Origin: Cinnamomum chago | Lineage: Eukaryota; Streptophyta; Magnoliopsida; Laurales; Lauraceae | Direction of reading: 5' to 3' | DNA: 64,000 bases | Assembly (NCBI GenBank): GCA_038049695.1 | Contig: CP142455.1 | Location: 25,333,501 to 25,397,500, forward strand | Part shown: in pieces, positions 24,315 to 36,448 of the stretch | Layout of the letters: each line of letters starts with the position of its first letter | How positions within the stretch are numbered: position 1 is the first letter of the stretch | Position numbers and translations under genes: made by a program | The notes under the pieces: generated by a model | What the model was told of the DNA's origin: nothing | What the model saw: only the letters and a program-made list of their open reading frames with translations | Databases searched by the model: none

Positions 24315-25005
24315 GTTGAATAAGCTTCCTAGTTTAGTTAGGTTTTGTGGCCCTTAAGTTATGTTTCTTATTTATACAGCATTGTAGAAAATGATTTTTA
24401 GAGTTAATTTATTGAATTTGGATTTTTCCATTAAGGTGTACCCTCGTTATCCTACAGAGACCAGTTGAAGTGCCTACGATGAATTATGTACATGGCCCAG
24501 ATCTGATCTTGATCTTTATAGGGGCAGAAAAAGCAATTGGCTAGAGTGAATCCGTGAATCATGTCATGTTCCATCTAAAATCTGAAAAAGGTCCACAACC
24601 TGTGAAGATCCCAACAAGCCAAGAGGTTGTTCAAGCTTCAGCCAAGAAATTCGAACAGGGCCCGAACCTTTTAATCTTATTGTTTGGAAAAATGGACAAA
24701 AATTATGGGTCAATGCTTACTAATCACGGCTTTAGGAGACCCAACGAATAGGGCCTTAACATGACCCACGCATGTGCTCTGGCGCACTGCGAGCATAATC
24801 TTTGTGGTCCGGCCCAAGTCGTGTGCGAGCGCTTGTGGCCTTCAATCACCCCATCTAGCCCAGTTGCTCTGTTAATACGCGGGCGTTATTCGACCATTGT
24901 GCGGGCGACCTTGGTAGGGGGTGCGTTGTATACAAGTCAGGATCCTCTGTCGAGCTGATACACGGAACAGTAGAGGCGCTTTACCTTTCACTAATAATAG
25001 GTGGC
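24315..25005. other. Spacer, no gene seen
   Basis: Sequence right of the CTA duplication. Open frames here are short and have no recognisable motif. Base composition changes to GC-richer between about 24770 and 24960, with no feature I can name. Confidence 0.35.
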
Positions 25006-25735
25006 CCGTTTGTTTATCAGAATTCCAAGAATTCATGTTTTGGAGAAATTTAATTTCTCCAAAAGTTGTCCCTTCTAGGTGGAATCTCAAATCACTCTTT
25101 TTTATAGAGAATTTGAAATTCCAGCAAATGGTATAGAGAGTGGAAATCCAAGAATTCCAAAAGGTCTTTGAGCCCCTTTTTTTTTTATCAAAATTCCAAG
25201 AATTCATGTATAGGAGAATTTCAAATTCTCCAAAAGTTGTCCCCTTAGGTGGAATTCCAAATCCCTCTTTTTCATGGAGGATTTGAAATTCCAACAAATG
25301 GTATAGAGTGAAATTCCAAGAATTCCAAAAGGTCTTTTGAGTGGTTAGAATTTGAAACTTTAAAGAAAGAAACACAACATTTTAAATGGCATGAACAAAA
25401 TGTCACATTATGTCAAAAAAAACCCCAACCTCCCAAATTCTAATAATAAATTCCGGTAAAGAAAACCGGGTTTTAGAGCCCATCTCTTTATTAGAATTCT
25501 AAGAATTCATGTTTGGAATTCTCCAAAAATTATCTCCTTAGGTGGAATACCAAATCTCTCCTTTTAATGAAAGAATTAAAATTCTAATAAATAATATAGA
25601 GAGTGAAATTTTAAAATTTTCATATTGCGGTTGGAATTTCAAATTCTATAAAAGAAATACAGCTTTTCAAATTTCCAATGTCACGACATGTCCAAAAATA
25701 TTCCAACTTCCCAAACGGAAGACGATCCGGACTTA
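25006..25735. repeat. Three-copy repeat of about 170 bp (AATTCCAAGAATTC units)
   Basis: Units starting at about 25017, 25188 and 25491 each begin with an AGAATTCCAAGAATTCATG-like block. They continue through CTCCAAAAGTTGTCCC and CTTAGGTGGAAT; the first two end in AAGAATTCCAAAAGGTC. The spacers after units two and three also match one another (AATGTCACnnnATGTC and CAACnTCCCAAA). The outer ends CCCGTTTG (25006) and CAAACGG (about 25724) are complementary, so this may be an internally duplicated MITE. No target duplication was found. Confidence 0.5.
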
Positions 25736-25991
25736 CTAGTTTTTTACGGACTAGTAAAAATCTCTACTTAGGTCATCTGACTTTTTATCCAGTAGGAGTT
25801 ACTGCAGCCTCTGCCACCTCCCCAGCGAACCCTAATCCATCCATACGGTCTCTTCTCTTCTCTTCTCAATCTTTTTTATAATCTTTCTTGTTCCATTCAT
25901 CCCTGCTCTTCTCTTTCTGGTATCTGATTTCTTATTTGTGTATTAGTACTACTTATTTTATTTTATTTTATTCCAGTCTCTGTTTACCATT

Positions 25992-26024
25992 ATGGCCGAT
26001 TGGCTCAATCTTCCTCAAGTTCTG
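25992..26024 (+). pseudogene. F-box/DUF295 gene, first 11 codons (5' piece)
   Basis: The start codon at 25992 opens MADWLNLPQVL, the front of an F-box (W..LP..LL..I pattern), after a pyrimidine-rich untranslated leader (about 25800-25990). It is cut off by the Tat element at 26025; the last five bases, TTCTG, are the target duplication. The rest of the gene lies at 37124-38350 on the same strand and in the same phase. The F-box would bind a SKP1-like adaptor in an SCF ubiquitin ligase (family knowledge). Confidence 0.8.
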
Positions 26025-26694
26025 TATAAGTGCCTAAAAATTACGAACTTAGTTAATGAAGGATTAAGCTCATGATTTGAGGATTCGGGGAAGATAAAGG
26101 GAAAGGATCGGGCCTCCAATGACCTGAAAGGAAGAAGATAACAGTCAGAGACCCTGGCTGTGGGTAGCCGAAGGCCCTCCGATGTTCAAGTCAGTGAGAG
26201 AATTGAAGGAGAATGGAGAAAGAAAGTTCTGGGAGAGGAGGGTTACGCGTACCTTACATGGTTTACGTTCATGCAATATATACCCGTGAAAGTCATCATG
26301 GCACTGTCCTCATGAAGGGATGGGAGTCCCATCAGCTTGTACTCGTACCTCCTGAGTGGGGGTAGGTAAAAAGGGAATGTCCCATCGGACCAGCACCCCC
26401 CGCCTATGGACATGACATTTAGATAAGGCATGCTTCTTATCTAGGCCCGGCGCCCACTATGTTGTCAGTTTGCCGATCCCGTCATGGCAGCGCATTTATG
26501 GCTGAGTGACAGGGGCCGAGGTCGGGTAGAGGCTGAGGCCGAGATCGGGACTCGTGACGTGGCCACCGAGACTCGCTCCTTGGTTCCTCCGAGATGGTAC
26601 TGCGACCGACCTGGGATGGTTCCGAGATCAATGGTAAACCGAGACTGGGGGATGGCCCCCACCTGGATTCATGAGCACGGAACAACCCCACACA
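26025..26694 (-). repeat. Tat element, left LTR (3' LTR)
   Basis: 670 bp, TGTGTGGGG... on the minus strand. A polypurine tract (AGGGGGCAAT on the minus strand, about 26695-26705) adjoins it on the internal side, fixing this as the 3' LTR. Confidence 0.92.
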
Positions 26695-27149
26695 ATTGCC
26701 CCCTAGCTCTCGACCCTTCGGGCCTCACCCGAGGTCGGGAGATAAGATTCGGAAGTGATGGAGCTGTCTTTTCGTATCCTGTCTTTATGAGATCCTCATC
26801 ATGATGCCCCTTCGTTTGCCCTAGGCAATGAGTAGAGCGTCATAATTGTTCTGCCAAGGTAGGCACGTGGGGCGTTGTTCCGTATGACCGAGGCGATAAA
26901 TGTCGTACCAGAAGCGTGATGAGAGGTGAACCGTCGTTGCCACGTGGAGCTGTTCGAATGGCTGCTCACCGGGATCGAAGCTGTACGTGGCGAGGTAATT
27001 AAAAGGGGCATCCCTCTATATAAGCGGAAGCGTCTTCTCCCCCTTCCCTTTTACCCTAGCATTTTGTCTGAGAAGGAGAGCTCTTGCTGAAGACGAAGTT
27101 CTGCCACAGATTCTGCTGAAAACGAACCAACTGATCTCGGGGAGTTTCC

Positions 27150-29725
27150 CTTCTAGCTCCCTGCTTCTTCGTCCTCAGTAATCTTCATCATTCTTTCTGT
27201 GAGTTCCATCTTCTTCCTCTGCTATTTCTTCGTACCCCTCCTTTTCTTTGTTTTTAGAGGGTCTTTCCAATTTTTCGCCTATTTTCTCTTGCCCCTTAGC
27301 CTTCTAAGAAAGATGGGGGTTTATAGCCACTGGCTAGAGAGTCTTGCAGCCCTGGAGGCTTTCAGGTCGTCGTTTAAGATCCCGGCCGACGTCTGGGTTA
27401 AACCTGACGATCTCGGGGACCTCCCTGGTGGCCTTTTTCACGGTATAATGAATGGATGCCTTTCCCCCTGGTGTCGGTGTGCGAAGGCGGGGTCCGATTT
27501 CCCATCCACCCGCTCCTCCGTTCTTGCCTTCATGCGTGGCACATCTGCCCCTTCCCGTTAATGCCAAATGGCTTTAAGATTATAATGAGCGTGGCGGAGC
27601 TGAACTGGATCCTCGACATTGATTTTGGGGTGCATGACATAGAGGATGTCTACGACATCTGCAAGGCGGCAAGGGGCGAGGACCTCTACTACCTCCGGGT
27701 GAAAGCCAGGCGCCATCCCTTGGTGAACGCCCTGGAGGATTCCAGCAAATACGCTGGAGATGAACGCATTTTGATCTCGGGTAACTGGGAGTTCAAGGGG
27801 ACCGAGACTGAGGAGGATCGGAGAATCCAGGTTTCGCGGAAGCCTGGGACCCCCCCTAGTAAATACCCGCCCCTCTAGGTTTTGCTTGTATTGCCTTTGC
27901 TAATCGTTAAGCCGAGCTGACGCCCTTGCTTTTTTCCTGCGCAGGTATTCAGAAGAGGAGGAGAGAGGTCAGCTTTAACAAAGTGGAAGCGAAACGACGC
28001 GTGGTTAGAAAGGATTCATCGCTACCACGGTCACAACGACTGAGCTGCCTTCTCCCTGCTAGGGTATAAACCTCGGTACCAGTCTTATACCAGGAAGACT
28101 GCCGAGATCCCCTCCCAGCCAGTAGGGGAAATTATTCTGGCCCTTGCCGAGACCAGCGGCCAAGCCACGGACCCCCAGGACCCGATCGTGATCGCTGACA
28201 GCCCTCCCCCCCAAGACCAAATAGGAGGAGAAGAAGAAGAGATGGAAAGCCGGCGACCCCCTCTGAAGAATCTGGGCTCCTTGATCTTCGGGGGCCGAGC
28301 TCCCCCCGCCTCTAACCGTGCCCCCAGTGGGTCAGGCGCCTCCCAAGGCTCCGCAGCGGCTGCTTCCTCCGCCTCGTCGGGAGCAGCGCCGGGGCAGCTG
28401 GGGCCACCTCCTCAAAAGCTAAGAAGGGGAGATCGGTCGAGCCCCCCAAGGAGGCCCGACAGCCCAAGGAACCTCGCCCGCTCAAGGACAGCAGGCCGCG
28501 GGTGGTCGAGCCCGCAAAGGAGGGGTTGCCGCCTCCGCCGCAGCCACAGCGGGAGTCCCAGTCTCGGACCGTCGAGGCCGGAAAGGAGGGCGATGGGCCC
28601 CCTCCCGAGAAGAGGCCTCGCCTGGCGGGCGCGGAGGGGAGGCTTCAGGAAGCGGAGCCGCAGGCCCAGCCTTCGGTGCCGGCACCTTGGAGGCCGAACT
28701 TCGACCTCAACCCCAACGAGCCCATGACCATTGGGGAGCGGCTGGGCGCCAGCTGGGAATCGGTCATAGCCCTTGGCCGGGGATGCGCCCTCCCCCTGGA
28801 CATGGAGAAGCATAAGAAGGTCTCGTTGGCAGGTCTACTTCATCAGACGATGAGGGCGTCGCTTGAGGTAGCTCTCCTCCTTCTGGTTTCAATTTTCTGC
28901 CTCCTGCTTGCCTGAATCGACCCCCTCACTATCTTTATCCTTTTGCAGAATGTACAGAGGACTCAAGTTTTGATGGAGCGGTTGGCGGAAAGGGCTGCCT
29001 ACGTCGCCGCCCTGGAGAAGGAGAAGAAGAAGATGGGGGCTGCGCTGGAAGCGAGCGCAACGGAAATAAAGAAGTCGGAGGAGAAGCTCGCCCAGCATGC
29101 AACAGAGCAACAAGCGGCAAAGGCCGAAATTATTAAGTTGCGGGGCGAGAATAAGAATCTGAGGGGAGCCGTGGATGACAAGGCGAGGAGGGCGGCCCAG
29201 CTGGAGGCCGACCTCACGGAGAAGAGGGCTGACCTTGCCAAGAGGGAAACCGAGCTCGTCCATAAGCAGAGCGAGTTGGCTGGGAAGGAAGCCGAGCTCG
29301 AGGCCTCCAGGAAAGAGAGGGCCGACGCCGAGTCCATCTTGCGTGACCAAGCCGCAAAAGCATATCAAGATGGGGTGGACTGGGCGTCGGAGGAGTATAC
29401 GACTCAGATTTTCGAAAAACTGAGCCCGATGGTGTTCGAGATGGGATGCAAGGAGGCTCTCCGTAAATATGGGGTCTCTGAGGATGATCTCATATTCGCG
29501 GACCTTCCGGAGTTTCAGCCCGCAGCGCCGGGTTCGGAATCAAAGCCTGGCTCCGTTCCTCCTGGGGCTCCTTCCGAAGTTCCCAATGCTCCCCCTCCTC
29601 CTCCGACCCCCGTCGAGGCCGAAGCGCCCCAGGCTCCTCCTCCGGCACCTTCATCTGATGCTCCTGCCCCATCAGATCCTCCAGCTCCAGAAAATAAAGA
29701 GGCGGCGCCTGAGAAGCCATAGGAT
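27150..29725 (+). other. Tat element, antisense ORF region (putative Transposase_28-like)
   Basis: Between the 3' LTR and the tandem array the strand opposite to gag-pol has coding character. A first part at about 27.2-27.9 kb (ESLAALEAFRSSFKIPADVW, VAELNWILDID) has the style of the plant 'putative gypsy type transposon' domain (PF04195). A middle Pro/Ala/Arg-rich part lies at about 28.2-28.9 kb. A last part at 28.94-29.72 kb is a long Lys/Glu/Ala-rich coiled coil with a Pro-rich tail. Tat-lineage elements (Grande, Retand, RIRE2 type) are known to carry such an antisense ORF, often in spliced form. Its function is unknown. Here it is a fossil part and may be broken. Confidence 0.7.
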
Positions 29726-29996
29726 TTTCTCCTTTTTACTTTGATGTAACTTTTTCTTCTCTTTTTTGGATCGTACAAAAGGCTCTGTATTCATTCTTCC
29801 ATTAATGAAAAAGTGAAATTCTCTTTTTGACTCACCGGCTGTTTTCCCTGTCTCTTTCTTTTTGCTATGTGATGTGGCGTGAAAACTTGTAAGTCTTTGA
29901 GGTCGGTAAAACATCCATATTTTAGCCCACCTTTCTGTCTTAGGATGGCGAACCCCTTTGGTGAGCACACTAGGCTGCCTCTGAACCAATGGCTTC

Positions 29997-30410
29997 AAAG
30001 AGGCTGGCGCGAGGGCCGGAGCCTTAGGGAGTCGGTCCTGCGACCGGTCTCAAGGAGGCTGGCGCGAGGGCCGGAGCCTTAGGGAGTTGGTCCTGCGACC
30101 GAACTCAAGGAGGCTGGCACGAGGGCCGGAGCCTTAAGGAGTTGGTCCTGCGACCGAACTCAAGGAGGCTGGCGCGAGGGTCGGAGCCTTAGGGAGTTGG
30201 TCCTGCGACCGGTCTCAATGAGGCTGGCGCGAGGGCCGGAGCCTTAGGGAGTTGGTCCTGCGACCGAACTCAAGGAGGCTGGCACGAGGGCCAGAGCCTT
30301 AGGGAGTTGGTCCTGTGACCGAACTCAAGGAGGCTGGCGCGAGGGTCGGAGCCTTAGGGAGCTGGTCCTGCGACCGAACTCAAGGAGGCTGGCGTGAGGG
30401 CCGGAGCCTT
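29997..30410. repeat. Tat element, 55-bp tandem array (about 7.5 copies)
   Basis: Seven full copies and one partial copy of a 55-bp unit (core GAGGCTGGCGCGAGGGCCGG, then CCTTAGGGAGTTGGTCCTGC) at exact 55-bp spacing from 29997. Copies differ at a few sites each. Two sub-types, ending GACCGGTCTC or GACCGAACTC, are interspersed. Tandem arrays in this region are a known trait of Tat elements. Confidence 0.92.
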
Positions 30411-30495
30411 GTAAACAACTGGAAAGACACAAGGCAGATCTTTGTCAAAGGGCTCTTCTTTATTGATCAATCATTTTTTAATACAGCTAGAAGTA

Positions 30496-33400
30496 TTATT
30501 TCTTGAGGTGTGCAGCGTTCCATGGTCGTGGCAACTCCTTGCCATCCATCCCTTCAAGTCTGTAAGCCGACCTTCCCGAGACGGAGACCACCTTGTAAGG
30601 GCCGAGCCAGTTGGGCGCGAGCTTGCCTTCGTTAGGATCTTTGTCTGCTGGGAGTGCTTTTTTTAAGACTAGCTCTCCAATTGAGAACCTTCTTTCTTTG
30701 ACTTTCTGATTGTATCCTCGGGACAGCTGCTGCTGATAGGCAGCCAGACGCACGGATGCAGCTTCTCTTCGTTCCTCGGCTAGGTCAAGCTCTCTGGCGA
30801 GGTTCATCTCGTTTTGCCCTTGGTCGAAGAGATTTGTCCTTAAGGTCGGGAGGCCGACCTCAAGTGGAATGACTGCCTCCATTCCGTAGGCCAATGAAAA
30901 GGGAGTTGCCGAGGTGGACCGCCTCGGGGTGGTTCTGTACGCCCACAGGACACTTGGCAATTCTTCCATCCATCTGCCTTTAGCTTTGTCAAGCCTTTTC
31001 TTGAGTCCGTCCAGGACCACTTTGTTCGAGATCTCTGCTTGCCCATTGCTCTGTGGGTAGGCCGGGGTTGCATAGAGGTTCCTGATGCCGAGCCCCTGGC
31101 AAAAGTTTTTGAAGAATTTAGAGTCAAATTGGGTTCCGTTGTCCGAGACCAGGGTCCTAGGGATCCCAAATCGTGTGACGATGTTTTTCCATACGAAATT
31201 TTTTGTGTCGTGCTCGGTGATGGAAGATAAGGCCTCCGCCTCAATCCATTTCGTGAAGTAGTCGGTGCCCACCATCAGCCATTTCTTGTTTCCTGGAGTT
31301 CGGTGAAGAGGCCCCACAATGTCCAGCCCCCATTGAGCGAAGGGCCAAGGACTAGAGATACTAAGGTCCCGAGCTGGCTGGTGAAGGGAATGGGAGAACT
31401 TCTGGCACTTTTCGCATTTCTTGGCGTAGATCTGGGCATCCTTTTGCATGTAGGGCCACCAGTAGCCCTGGCTGATAGCTCTGTAAGCCAGTGACCTTCC
31501 CCCGATGTGGCTTCCACAGATTCCTTCGTGAATTTCAAAGAGGAAGTCTTCTACTTTGCTTGGATGGACGCATTGGAGGTATGGTCCTGAGTAGGATTTT
31601 CTGTAGAGCTTTTCGTCCGGTGATAGCCAGAAGTGAGCTGCTTTTAGCCTGATCTTGTGAGCTTCGGTCTTGTCTTCGGAGAGCTTATCTTCTCTTAAGA
31701 ATGTCACGATTGGGTCCATCCAGCTCGGACCTAGGTCAGTGCACAGAACTCGCCGATCTGAGAGGAGCTCTATGCTTGGTTTCGCCAACGTCCCCACATC
31801 AACTGTTCTTCTTTTCCCAGCTTCCACGGCCGAGGCCAAGCTTGCCAGGGCGTCTGCATGGCGATTGAACTCCCTGCCGACCTGCCTGACTTCAGCTTTT
31901 TCAAACTGGGAGAGGAGTTGTCTGGTATGGGCCAGGTAGGCCGGCATTCTTTCATCTCTGGCTTGGTAATCCCCGCTTAGCTGGCTTGTCACCAACTGGG
32001 AGTCACTGACGACTGCCACCCGACGTACCCCCAGCACTCTTGCACTACCGAGACCAGCAATCAGCGCTTCATATTCTGCTTCATTGTTTGATGCTTTGAA
32101 GTCAAGGGTCAGTGCTTGCTCTATGACTAGCCCTTCTGGGGATTGAAGGACAACGCCGGCACCTGCTCTCTTAGATGTTGACGATCCGTCAACGAAGACT
32201 TTCCAGGCGGACCCAAGGAATTCTCCCCAGACTTGCTCTTTCTCGATCTCGGTGTCAGCTTTATCATCACCCTTGGAGTCCCTCAGTTTGGTATCGAGCG
32301 AGGTCGGTGCCGAACTAGGAGAGGTGAATTCGACGACGAAGTCCGCCAGGACCTGTGCTTTGATTGCTGTTCAGGGTTGATACTGGATGTCGAACTGACC
32401 CAGCTCCACAGCCCACTTGGAGATTCTACTGGAGAAGTCCGCCTTGCGGAAGAGGGATTTGAGTGGGAATTCCGTGATGACCACCACCGTGTGCTTCTGG
32501 AAGTAATGGGAGAGCTTGCGGGAGGCACTGATCAGTGCCAGTGCTAGCTTTTCAAGTGGCAGATACCTGGTCTCGGCGTCGAGCAGGGTTTTGCTGGTGT
32601 AATAGATGGGGTACTGCTGTTTGTCGCTTTCGCGAACAAGCACCGAGCTCACCGCATGGTCCGAGACTGTAAGGTAGAGATAGAGAAAATCGTCTTTCGA
32701 CGGAGTTGACAATAAGGGTGGTGAGGAGAGGTACCTTTTGAGCGTTTCTAATGCCAGGTCGCATTCAGAAGTCCATTAGAACTTGGAACTTTTCTTCAGG
32801 AGCTGAAAAAATGGACGGCACTTGTCTGAGGCTCGGCTGATGAAGCGGTTGAGTGCAGCAGCCATTCCTGTGAGTCGCTGGACTTGCTTGGCCGAGGTCG
32901 GGCTCTGGATAGCCTGTATAGCTGCGATCTGCTCCGGATTTACCTCGATTCCTCTTCTGGTCACCAGGCTGCCCAGGAATTTGCCAGAGCCGACACCAAA
33001 CGCACATTTGGAAGCATTCAGTTTGAGCTGGAACTTTCGGAGGACGGCGAATGTTTGGCGCAAGTCCGTGAGATGGTTCTGTGACTCCTTGGATTTTACC
33101 ACCATGTCATCAATATAGACCTCCATTGTCTTCCCGAGCTGGTTCTGGAACATCTTCGTGACCAGTCGTTGATACGTTGCCCTGGCATTCTTCAGTCCGA
33201 AAGGCATCACCTTGTAACAGTAGATGCCTCGAGGTGTAATGAACGCAGTTTTTTCCTCATCGGGTCCGTGCAATGGGATCTGGTGGTAACCTCGGTAGGC
33301 ATCTAGGAAACTCATTCTGTCATGTCCCGAGGTGGCGTCGATCATCTGATCGATCTTTGGTAGGGGAAAGCTATCATTGGGGCAAGCTTTGTTGAGGTCG

Positions 33401-34401
33401 GTGAAATCCACGCAGACCCTCCATTTGCCACTCTTCTTTTTTACCACCACGGTGTTGGCGAGCCACTGGGGATAGTGCACCTCGCGGATCGCCCCAGCTT
33501 CGAGGAGCTTGTCCACCTCCTCGACGATTGCCTCTGTCTGTGGGACCCCCGTTCGGCGGGCCTTCTGCACAATGGGCTTGTGCTCAGGGTCCACATTCAG
33601 CTTGTGACATACGACCTCGGGATCAACCCCTGGCATCTCGTAAGGAGTCCAGGCGAAGACATCTTTATTCAGAAGTAGGAAGTCTAGCAGCTCGGCCCTC
33701 TCAGTGTCGGGGAGCTGGCTACCCAGCAGGAAGTAGCGCTCAGGGTCTACGGGAGTGATTCTGACTTCGATGAGGTCTTCTATGCTTTTCTGTCCTGCTG
33801 TCCGTCCTACATCTTCAAGCTCGGCTTCGAGCTCGGCTATACGCACTTGCTGCGGCTTCGTTCCTTCAGGGGTTACGGCCATAAGGCATCCTCTTGCCAT
33901 CTGCTGGTTTCCCCACATAGTCACGATTTCGACTAGCCCACCAGGCTTCTCCAGTGGGAACTTGAGTTTTTGATGAAGGCTGGAGGGTACTGCCTCCATG
34001 GCATGCAGTCAGCTTCGTCCCATTATCACATTGTAGGGGGATGGCGCGTCTATAACCATGAAGTCTGCCACCTTCGTCGCCCCTCCTATCCGGACCTCAA
34101 GCGAGATCTTCCCCTTGGGGTACACCGGTTCGGCACTGAACCCTATCAAAGGGATGCGAGCCTCCTGCAGATCGGACTCGGGCAAGCAGAGCTGCTTGAA
34201 GCAGCTGTAATAGAGGACCTCGGAGGAGCTCCCTGGATCTATAAGGACGCGCTTGGTGGTGTAACTGTTGAGCCGTAAGGTGAGGATGAGGGCGTCGTTA
34301 TGGGGGAGCTGGACTCCCTTCAGGTCCTCGTCCGAGAACCAGATCTTGGGCCTCTCCTTCTTAGCTCTTTTCGGAGCATTCTCCAATTCTGCCGACATCA
34401 C
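30496..34401 (-). other. Tat element, pol region (protease, RT, RNase H, integrase)
   Basis: Protease at about 34.0-34.4 kb (LIDPGSSSEVLY). Reverse transcriptase at about 32.8-34.0 kb (WRVCVDFTDLNKACPND, FLDAYRGYHQI, MPFGLKNA, YIDDMVVKS). Ty3-type RNase H at about 32.4-32.7 kb (DFLYLYLTVSD, YPIYYTSKTL). A second, archaeal-type RNase H follows at about 31.8-32.1 kb (VVSDSQLVTSQL, FNRHADALASLAS). Integrase at about 30.5-31.7 kb has the zinc-binding H..H and CEKCQKF, then the core motifs LDIVGP, VSDNGTQF and NGQAE. Two RNase H domains are a Tat-lineage marker. The region is a fossil spread over several frames. Confidence 0.9.
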
Positions 34402-34512
34402 CTGCTTACCATGGGCTGCTTTCCTGGCCTCTGACCGAGCTCGGGCGTTCTCTTTGCTTGGAGAGGGGGCCAGGTGGATGACGTTGATGATACCTGTTGG
34501 TTCGTCGCCGTC

Positions 34513-36397
34513 CTAGTCATCAAGGGGTGGAGCGCACTGCTGAGTTTGGTTAACCCGTTCATCCTTCTTGACGTACTCCTGGAGATGCCCGTCTTTAACG
34601 AGCCTTTCAAGGTGGGTCTTTAGCGCAAAGCAGTCTTCGGTCATGTGCCCGTGCTGCTTGTGATAGGAGCAGTTCTTCTGCTGGTCTCGGGTAGACGGGT
34701 CGCTTATCATCGGCCGCGGCCATTGGAAGTACGGCTCTGCATTGATCTTATTCAGGATTCTGTAAATGGGCTCCCTGAACACAACACTGATGGCTCTGTA
34801 GGAATCGCCGGCAGGCTTGGGGGGCTGGAATTTTGGTTTCTTACTGTTATCCGAGGAGATTGAGAAAGAGCGGGCGGGCTTTCTCTTATCCGACCTCGGT
34901 TTGGGGAATGTTCCTTCCCCGGTGGAAGCTTGGTGCTTCTTTGGGAATCCAAACCGCTCTGTACCGTGGGCTTCGTCCTCCTCTTGCTCAATGTATTGCT
35001 TCACTCTTGCCATTAGTGCCTTCATCATAGACACGGGGTTCCGGACCAGGTCCCTGCGAAGTTCGTTGCCCGGGAGTAAGCCCTCCCTGAAGCACATGAT
35101 GGCGATTTCGTCATTGGCGTCGGTAATCTGGCTGTATATCGTCCAGAATCTCCTGGCGAAGGCAGTGATGCTCTCATCGTCTTTCATCCGGATTACCATG
35201 AGATTGCTGCCTGTCTTTGGGATGACGCGATGTGCTTGAAATTTTTCAAGGAAAGAGCTCCGGAGCTGTCGCCAGCTCGAGACTGACCCGGGGAGGAGCG
35301 CGCAGAACCACCGGAGGGGGAGGTCTCCCAGACTGGATGAGAAAACCCTGCAGTTCAAGAGACCGACGTGCCCCCAGACCGACATTCGCTGAGTGAAATG
35401 CCGCAGATGCGCCTCTGGGTCCGAGGCTCCGTCATAAAGGACGAACCTTGGGACGCTAAATCTCTCGGGGAGAGAGAAATTTTTTATTTCCTGCGAGAAG
35501 GGGCTGATCGTCCTCTTCATGCTCATCTGTTTGGTCTCGGGCAAATCCGACCTCGGCCAAACGGGCCTGGACCTCCTGCTTGACGTAGTGGTCTAGCAAC
35601 TCCTTGAAGTCCGCCCGGTCATCTGGTCTTGGTGACTCCGGCTCGTGCCGCGATCCCCTGAGGCCACTAGACAGATGACTGCTGCTCGAGCCCTCCTCCT
35701 CACAGCGGTGCTTTCTTCTGCTGTTGAGGACCTGCCTCAGATCTCGGTTGCCTGGATGGGTCCGCGGTCGCCGGGGATGTGGACCGCGAGACTTCCTCTC
35801 ATTCATTTCGAGCCGTTCCTCGAGACGACGAATCACCTCGTCTTTATCTTGGAGAGCTTGGTTCTGGGCATCCAGCTCTTTAAGCAGGGGGCTGCCGTCC
35901 CTGGCTCCATAGGTTTGATGAAAAGACTGGTCGTCGTGGCGAGGGCGATGGTGGGACTGACGGGATGCGGTCCTGGCAGGGGTTCTGGCTCGCCGTCGAA
36001 GATCCGACATGGAGGCGTTCTGCTGCGGGTCCCTTTGTGACCGATCACCAAGGTGGAGGGGGATTTCACGACGGTCATCATGGAGGGGGCGCGTAGTCGT
36101 GGGCCGAGACGAAGAGGCCGACTGGACTATACCCTCGACGTGCGCGGCTCCCGACTTTTCCCCAGACCTCCTTTGGCGTGGGACCCGCGGCGCCTCCTGC
36201 CTGACGGGAGGAACCGTCGTCGGCCCAGGAGGGGGAAGAAGAGTGGAACGAAGGCCAGGGGGTGGTTCCGGAACAACCGACTGGGCTGGTTGCAACGGCA
36301 AGAATGGTGGGAACACAGGTTCCTCCCGTAGCGGGAAGGACGATGCACTTTGGGGCTTCGATGATCCTCCACCACCGTTTCTGGTTTTTGGAGGCAT
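34513..36397 (-). other. Tat element, gag region
   Basis: Capsid-type Retrotrans_gag similarity at about 34.6-35.5 kb (PERFSVPRFVLYDG, DPEAHLRHF, WRQLRSSFLEKF). It is preceded by a Pro/Arg-rich N-terminal part (about 35.5-36.4 kb) and followed by a CxYHKxxGHxTEDC-like knuckle. It is a fossil part of the element and lies next to the primer site. Confidence 0.85.
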
Positions 36398-36429
36398 GGC
36401 TTCTGTAGAGGCTTTGGCACAGATCCTGT

Positions 36430-36448
36430 TCCCACAGACGGCGCCAAC
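36430..36448 (-). promoter_or_regulatory. Tat element, tRNA-Asp-type primer-binding site
   Basis: Directly inside the 5' LTR the minus strand reads TTGGCGCCGTCTGTGGGAA. Its first part, TGGCGCCGT, is complementary to the 3' end of plant tRNA-Asp, the primer used by many Tat/Athila elements. Confidence 0.8.

Noticed and set aside
29997-30410. CRISPR-like array
   Set aside because: Units are head-to-tail with no unique spacers, and they lie inside a plant retrotransposon.
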